19,407 nucleotides of DNA from positions 1 to 19,407 of the forward strand of contig JBCCSZ010000139.1 in the NCBI GenBank assembly GCA_039199225.1. The letters run 5' to 3'. Shown piece after piece: positions 8,701-17,700 of this stretch. Every line of letters begins with the position of its first letter. Position 1 is the first letter of the stretch. The translations under genes and the position numbers were made by a program. This DNA is from JBCCSZ01 sp039199225. Lineage in GTDB: Bacteria; Bacteroidota; Bacteroidia; Chitinophagales; Saprospiraceae. A model generated the notes under the pieces. The model made no database searches. It had not been told where the DNA came from and saw only the letters and a list, made by a program, of their open reading frames with translations.

Positions 8701-11700
8701 GCTGCCAGAAATACTTGGCTGATGTTTCGAAGCCCAAGCGGGAACATCGTCCCAGTGACGGTTCAAAGGGGAAGTACGACCTACACTGCTACCAACGGAA
8801 TTTATCAATTGGGCAATGTTCCGGCAAATCAAATTTACAATTACACCATCAGTGCCAGCTACGACGATTGCTCGCTGGATTCTCTCGTGGTGACAGCTGG
8901 CTGGGATTGCTCCGGCTATCCGATCAGCGACCAGCAGGTGATCCAGGGAGGATTGGCTTGCCCAGTGGATGAATTAAGTCTTTTCTTAGAACCCGAAGAC
9001 CCAGCCATTCAGCAACAAATTATTTCAGAGCCGGATACCATCACACCTTGCGACACCTTCACCTTCGAGTTGGAAATCAAGAACGTTGACAATGCGGTTG
9101 TTTACGAACCCAAGTTTGAATTTTATGTCCCTTATACTTCTGGTTTGACCTTGATTCCTGGTACAGAAACGGCTTGCTATCCTTGTAATCAGAACGCTCC
9201 TTTTACCTTTAATTACAATCTGTTCAACCCAACGGAGATTGTTTACACGCCATTGGGCATCAAATACATTTGGGACTTAGAACTACTCATTGCAGAGTTT
9301 GACTGGAACAATGGTGTAAACCCGGGTGGTTGGGAAGGGGAGGCCCAATCCGATGAAACCCTCAAGCGCTTCCGCATCCGATTCAATGCCACGACAGATT
9401 GCGATTTTATTGCAGGGGACTATCTGAATTTCCGAACAACTGGCCACACTTTTTGCGGCGCTGGTGTAGAAACCATCCTGCGAAATGGCCTCCCAATATT
9501 ATACAATACCCCGGCGCCTTCCTACAATGCCTTCATGACCTTGACAACGGAGCAACCCATCAACGGTTGTTCGCAGGGCAATGGAATCAACATCGATGGC
9601 ACCGTGGTATTCTTTGGCAACACCGATGGACTGGATACGCTCATCATCGCCATTCCCTCTGCACTTGAGTACAACAGCCTCGTTTTTAATCCTTCTCAGG
9701 TAAGCTCCACGCCGACTGTTCGAACGGTAGGGCCGGGAGCTGGCAACCAAAGCTTTGAAGAAATACGAGTGAACATCGACCCGGGGATTCCCCTAGGTAC
9801 TCCCATCAATTTTCGCCTGAATGCCAGTACGAGTTCCGACGGTGTACTCTGCGACGAACCCAATGCGATCAACATCAGAACGGTGCGAACATCTTCCTTT
9901 GTTTGCAAGGGCGTCCTCTGCGATGGCCTGACAGCCACCGGAAGCATTTATCCCCTGCCAATTTTGGATTTGGTCAAAGACAGCTTTGAACTGAAGGATT
10001 TTGTCGTTTCCACCAATTGTGGGATGGATGCCATCACGATCGAGAACCTAAGCGTTGAAAACCTCGGGCGATTCCTCATTGATAAAGACTTCAATGTCGA
10101 CTTTTACCACGATGCCGATAACAGTGGTGATCTGTCATCTGGCGATCCACTTTTGGGTTCTACCATTTTGACCGCCGATGTAGATACGAATGCAACCGTC
10201 TCTTTTTCTGCTGGTCCTTATTTTGTTGATCCTGCTCGATCTTGCCAGGTGATTGCTGTGGCCAGTGGCTGTAATTGCGATCCCGTTGAAATCGTTACAA
10301 ATTCTATTTTAACCGATAATGCGGGCAACAACCAGGCGGGCTGTAGCTCGGATTCTTTTACCCTGGGTTGTACCGAAGATTTGCGATCAAGCGGTTTTAC
10401 CTACCAGTGGTTTGGCCTCAACGGCGCCCCCTTGGACTCCCTGGCCGATGCCAACGATCCCAATACCAGCATCTCTTATACCCACTTTAATGATACGGAA
10501 GAGGTCTTGCAGTATGTACTTCTGACGACCCATCCCGGTGGTGGTTGCAACAGCGTGGATACCATTACCTTGACCTTCGACGGCGTGTCGCCGACACAGG
10601 GGCCGCTCATCAAAGTCTGTTCGGATTCCCTGACGAATTTTACTGGACCTACCGGATTTTTTGATTACCAATGGAGTCCTACGACGGGTGTTGTCGATAC
10701 CCTCGATCCAATGTCGGCAGTCATCTCTCCAATCGGTAATGTTGAATATACCCTGACCTACAAAGATTTGAGTGGTTGTGTACAGGCTTTCAAGCAGATC
10801 ATCAGCGGTGTAACCTGTACCGATTTGGAATTGGATAAATCGGTTTCGCCATCGACTGCATCCATCGGAGATGTTTTGACCTACGAGTTGGTACTCATCA
10901 ACCAAGGTCCGAATGGTGCCTCTGGTGTGGAAATAGTCGATACCTTGGCAAGTGGTCTGAATTTTTTATCTTCCAATCCCACAACTGCTTATGATCCGGT
11001 GACTTCTGTCTGGACCATTCCGGGTGTTATGCTGCCTGGTGACACGGCCAGGCTGCTCATTTATGCCCAAGTGACGGAAGGCGGCCCGATGTACAACAAG
11101 GCCGAAGTAAGTACCATGAATGAAGGAGACTTGGACTCGACACCTGGCAATGACAATCCCAATGAAGACGATCAAGATGGGGTTTGTACGGGCATACCGG
11201 TGAGCTTGAGTTGTCGGGAAGTCAAACGCCTGGGCATCGGCAATGAATTTTCATCTTATCAATGGTATTTAAACGGTGTGGCCATCAGTGGAGCGACCTC
11301 CGACTCTATCGATGTGGCCGAAAGTGGGACTTATCAGGTGTTGGTGAATGGCAGCCAATGTCCTTACAATCAATGCTGCCCTTTCGTTGTGACAGAAGAG
11401 CCTTGTGCAGCTATTGGCGACTTCGTGTGGCAGGACTTGGACAATGACGGCATACAAGATGGTGGCGAAACAGGCATTCAAAATGTGACGGTTATTTTAT
11501 ACGACGGAACAACCGGTCTTCCCATCGACACAACCACAACAGACTCCATCGGCGCTTATCGATTTGAGGAACTCCCAAGTGGAACTTACTATGTCGACTT
11601 TGACATTACAACCAACACAAGTGGTATCAACTACACTCCAACCAGTCAAAATGCAGGCAGTAACGATGCTCTAGACAGTGATGCCAGTCCAAGCAATGGA

Positions 11701-14700
11701 CAAACCAATCCTTTTGTTTTTGATGCCAGTACAGGTGACGACCTGAGTGTGGATGCGGGCTTTGTCCCTGTTGCGAATATCGGTAACTATGTATGGGTTG
11801 ATGAAAATCAAAATGGCCTGCAAGACTTTGGCGAGCGAGACGTTAGTGGCGTTACAGTGACCCTGTACGATGTCAGTACGGGGCTGGCTGTCGGTACAAC
11901 GACGACCGATAGCAACGGAGAATATTTATTTCAAAATATACCATTTGGAGATTATTATGTCCAATTCAACCTCAGTACGGCCAGTGGCTTTGAAACCTAC
12001 GAATTCATTGCATCCGCTGCTGGTGATGGGACCAATGACAGCGAGGCGGATGCTACAGGAAGAGGTTCCAACTTTAGCTTCGATCCTCGCATGGGCAATG
12101 ATTTGACACATGATGCAGGGATTCGCCCAGTAGCAGATATTGGGGATTTTGTCTGGATCGATACAGATGGCGATGGCATACAAGATGGTAGTGAGACCGG
12201 CCTGGACAATGCAAGGGTCATCCTTTACGATGCCAACACCAATGCACCCATTGATACGGTTTTCACCGATGCGACTGGCCAATACCTTTTCGAAGATGTT
12301 CCGAATGGCCGTTACTACCTAGATTTTGATTACACCACCAGCCCAGGTGCGCAAGACTATGTATGGTCGCCTGCAGGGCAGGGGACAGGCAGCAACGACA
12401 GCGAAGCAAACACACAGACTGGACAAACACCTTCCTTTACATTTGATGCGACAATGGGCGATGACCTGACCCATGACGCTGGTGTGATTCCCGTTGCCGA
12501 CATTGGTGACTTTGTTTGGAATGATACAGATCGGGATGGTATTCAGGATGCATCGGAATCCGGTATAGAAAATATCATGGTGATTCTATACAACAGCGGT
12601 GGAACGGCCATTGATACGGCTTTTACGGATGCTTCCGGTGCCTACGTTTTCGAAGATGTCCCAGCAGGGAACTACTACCTGGAGTTTGACCCATCCACCA
12701 ATTCGAATGGATACGACTATACATTTACACAAAGTGGAACAGGCAACGGCGCCAACGATAGTGAGGCCAATGCTATGGGCCAAGGCCCGACATTTGCCTT
12801 TGATCCGACCACAGGCAATGACCTCAGTCACGATGCAGGACTTTACCCCACAGCCGATATTGGAGATTATGTTTGGGTGGATGCAGATGAGGATGGCATT
12901 CAAGATACTGGTGAATCTGGCTTGAACAATGTCCAGGTGATTTTATTTGATGCAGGTACGGGAACACCTTTAGACACGGTTTTTACCGGCGTGGATGGAA
13001 GATATTTATTTGAGGATGTTCCGCCGGGTAGTTACTACATTGGTTTTGACCCAAGTACGAGCCCAGATGTTATGGGTTTTAGTTTTACCGAAGCTGGACA
13101 AGGCAATGGTGCCAACGACAGTGACGCAGATACTGGATCGGGCTTTACGGCCGTTCTCAATTTTGATCCCACAACAGGCAACGATCTGACCTTTGATGCG
13201 GGGGTCATTCCTGCAGCGGGCATTGGAGATTATGTCTGGATCGATACGGATGGTGATGGCCTACAGGATGTTGGCGAATCTGGTGTTGAAAATGTAATGG
13301 TGATCCTCTATGATGCCAATACCAACACGCCGGTAGATACTGTCTTTACAGATGCCAATGGCGCCTACCGCTTTCCAAACGTTGCTTCCGGTGATTACTA
13401 CATCGATTTTGATCCAAGTACGGTATCCGGTACAACGGAATATGAATTTACCACCCAAGATGTTGTGGCCGGAGGGGATGTCACGGATAGCGATGTGGGG
13501 AGCAATGGCCAAACAGCAACTTTTACCTTCGATGCAACCAGTGGTGATGACTTGACCATCGATGCCGGTCTGTTGCCGAGAGCTGATATTGGCGACTATG
13601 TTTGGATAGACTCAGACCGAGATGGCATCCAGGACAGTGGGGAAGCTGGCTTAGAAAATGTCAGGGTGATTCTTTACAATGCCGATACCAGTACTCCTCT
13701 GGATACGGTCTTTACAGACAATGCTGGTGCCTACAAATTTGAGAATGTAGGGGTAGGAAATTATTATGTACAATTTGACATTGGTACGGCCAGTGGTGAT
13801 TTTGAGTTTTCACCCACCGGCGCGGGCAATGGCAGCAACGACAGCGAGGCCAGTACGACCGGCCAAGGTAGTACCTTTGCCTTTGACCCATTGAGTGGAG
13901 ACGATTTGACGCACGATGCTGGCGTATATCCTGTAGCCGATATTGGAGATTATGTTTGGATAGATACGGACGGCGATGGCATCCAAGATGTTGGAGAGTC
14001 GGGAGCCGATAGCGTAACCGTCATTCTCTACGATGCCAATACGGGTACTCCACTAGATACAGTTTTGACGGACAGCGATGGTTCCTACACCTTCGAAGAT
14101 GTTCCAGAAGGTGACTACTACATCAGCTTTGATCCGAGTACAAGCCCGGATGTGATGTCGACCGGTTTTTCTCCGGCAGCTACTGGGAACGGCTCAAATG
14201 ACAGCGATCCCGGTCCGACGGGCTTTACCCCAACTTTCAGTTTTGACCCATCGACGGGCGATGACCTAAATCGGGATGCTGGATTGGTGCCAGGAGCAGA
14301 CATCGGTGATTATGTCTGGGTCGATACAGATGGCGACGGCATCCAAGATGTCGGAGAACCATCCGTCTCTGGCGCAACGGTTATTCTTTACGATAATGAT
14401 ACTGGACAGGCCATCGATACAGTCGTAACAGATGGAAATGGGGCATACCGCTTTGAGAATGTGCCATCGGGAGATTATTACATCGTATTTGATGCTTCCA
14501 CAAGTTCCTATGGTTCTGAGTATGAATTTACACAACAAGGAGCTGGTGGCGACCCTGCCTTGGATTCGGATGCTTCTGCGACCGGCCAGACAGCCGTCTT
14601 TACATTTGATGCAACCGGCCCGGATAAATTGACTTGTGATGCAGGTATCCAACCTCTGCCAGTAATTGGTAATGTAAAAGCAATCGCCAGCTCAACAACT

Positions 14701-17700
14701 TTGGCCGATGGCAACATCGATATTGCCTTTACCATTGGTGTGCGCAATACGGGTCTAGTCGATTTGACAAATATATCTTTACTCGACAGCTTGCAGGCTC
14801 AGATGGGCAGCGCTTTTGTGGCTTTGTCAACCACTACCAGCCCGAATGTTTCCATCCTGTCTTCGACGGCCACCAATACACCAACTCTGAATACAGCTTA
14901 CAATGGTGTAGACGACAACGACATTTTCACTGGCGCTGCCACCGACTTGTTGGAGCCAGGTCAGGAAATTAGGATTCAACTGATTGTAGAAATCGATCCG
15001 ACTGTGGCTATTTGGCCACTAACCAATCAAAGCATTGCCTCGGCAAATGGACTGGATGAACTCGGCAACATACTTGGAAATGGGATAGGTGGTTTTGCTG
15101 TAACAGCCGATAATTCTGATTCTGGTACGACTTACAATTCGACCAACCCAGGTCAGCCGGGAGATGCTGGTACACCTGATGATCCGACCGCCATTATTTG
15201 TACACCTGCGAATGTCATCATTACCGGACAGCCAGCTGGTGTTTGTCCAGGGGATGATGTCCAACTGACAGTGAGCAGCAATGTACCGGGGGCGTCCTAC
15301 CAATGGCGATATGCCGGTAGCTCTACTGTTTTGGCAGTATCCCCAAGTCCGACTTTCTCGAACTTACGCGTAGATACACTTTTTGAAGTAACTGTTGTAG
15401 ATAATTCTGGTGGCTGCTACTACGACCTGCTCGATTCGGTAGCCATTAGTGTGTACGATGCGCCGACAGTCAACCCACTTGCCAACTACACCTTGAATCC
15501 CGATTGTACCCCTGCGGATTTGAGCCTGTTGGCAAATGCGACTGCAGGAAGTGCCAGTATTGCGAGCTATGCTTGGACCGGCCCCAACGGCTTCACATCT
15601 TCTGTCGCCAATCCAGTTATTCCAAGTGCATCGACCAGCAGCAATGGAACTTACAATCTTACCATTACGGATGCCAACGGCTGCCAAGCCACAGGAAGTG
15701 TTCAAGTCACCACCGTTGTAAATCCACAGCTACAACCCGTTGTCAGTAGTACAGGCCCTGCCTGTGATGGCGAACAAGTTATACTTACAGTACCCGTTTA
15801 CTCTGCTGCAGTGCTTAGCTACAATTGGACCACACCGGGAGGAACCACAACAGGTATTTCCGGAAGTAACACCAATCAACTCATCATTGATCCTGTAGAT
15901 GGCAGTATCCACAATGGGACCTACACGGTAAATATCAATGTTGACGGCTGCGCCTTGCAAGCCACCTACGATTTAACAACCTTTGCAACCCCCACCGCTT
16001 CTTTGACTGTAAACTATGTGGATACTTGTAACAATGGCTCAATTCAAATAATCGGATCCGCTACTGGTACTGCTCCCCTGAGCTATCAGTGGACGGGGCC
16101 AAATGGGGTGTCTTCGGATCAGGCTTCTTTATTTTTGAGCAACATCGATGAATCCTACAATGGCTTGTATACGCTTGAAGTGACCAGTGCGTCTGGTTGT
16201 ACGATAAGTGTCGATACGGTCATTTCAAATATACTTCCCGCGCCAATACCACCATCTATTGATGCCAATAGTTTAGTAATCTGTCGGGGTGATACCCTTT
16301 TCTTATCGACCAGTGCAGTAGGGGTTCAATATGAGTGGATTCGGAACAGCGATAGCCCGTCCAGTTTGGCCCAACCGGGTATGACAACAACAGTAGATAG
16401 TACCATCATTCCACCCGATCATCCGGAGTATACAGATGGTCCTTGGCGCGTTCGGGTAACAGATGCAAATGGTTGTCAGACAGAATCTGAAGTCATTCAA
16501 ATAAGTATTTTGGACAATGCGATTGCAGTTCCCACCAATTCTGCTCCGGTCTGTGAAGGGGAGGATGTGGTCCTCATGGCCAATACAATCAGTGGAGCAA
16601 ATTACCGCTGGTACGATGGCGATCCTTCAACGACCGGTACGCTCATTGCAACAGATCAAAACTTCACACTGAGCAATCTTTCTGCAGGTACTTATACGTA
16701 TTTTCTGCAAATAGATGAACAAGGTTGCAGTGCTGGAGCCGTCTCTACGACTTTTACCATCAATAGCCCCCCCAGTATCAGTCCGATTGCCAACTATATC
16801 TTGGCAGCAGACTGTTCTCCACAGGATTTAAGCCTCCAAGCCAACCAACTGACAGGAGCTACTTTGACAACTTATGCCTGGACAGGTCCCAATAGTTTTA
16901 GCTCGACCTTGGCCAATCCAAGCATCCCAAATGTTACCACGGCTAATAATGGAACATATAGCTTGACGGTGACCGATGTCAATGGTTGTACAGCTACAGG
17001 TAATGTACAAGTGATAAGCATCGAAGACCCTGTGTCGGTTCCCGTCATTGGCAGCAGTGGGCCGGCCTGCGATGGAGGAAGCATTACCTTGAGCATTCCA
17101 GTTTATCAGGGTTCCTCCGTAAACTATACTTGGTCAACCCCCGCCAATACAACCACAAATATATTTGGACTGAATACCAATCAAATCATCATCAATCCAG
17201 TGGATAAGGCCATTCACGATGGCGATTACTCTGTAACGGTGATAGTGGATGGATGTACTTTGACATCAGCCACATACACCATTGATGCTTTTGAACTGCC
17301 AAGTGTTTCGCCTACTGTGACGGTGGAGGATTCTTGTGTTGGAGGCAGCATCGAATTGTTTGCCAATGCGACGGGAGCAGGTATCCTTTCTTACAAATGG
17401 TCTGGTCCAAATGGATTTACGGCTACCTTGGCCAATCCCATCATCACAAACGCTGGCTTGGCAAGCAATGGTCAGTACAGCGTGACAGTAACGAGTGCCA
17501 ACAATTGTTCATCAGTGGCCTCTATTACAGTGGATGAAATCGAAGCTCCCGGCCCCATACCTACCATTGCGGTCAATAGTTTTGATATATGTGAAGGTGA
17601 TACCATTTTCTTATCCTCTAGTTCTGTAGGTACACAATTCGAGTGGATTTCCACCAGCGACAGTCCATCCAGCTTGGCAGAGCCCGGAATGACAACCACC

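Noticed and set aside
11410..14661. Regular roughly 360-bp DNA periodicity considered as a CRISPR-like or satellite array
   Set aside because: The units are in-frame protein repeats with synonymous DNA divergence, with no short identical repeats separated by unique spacers.
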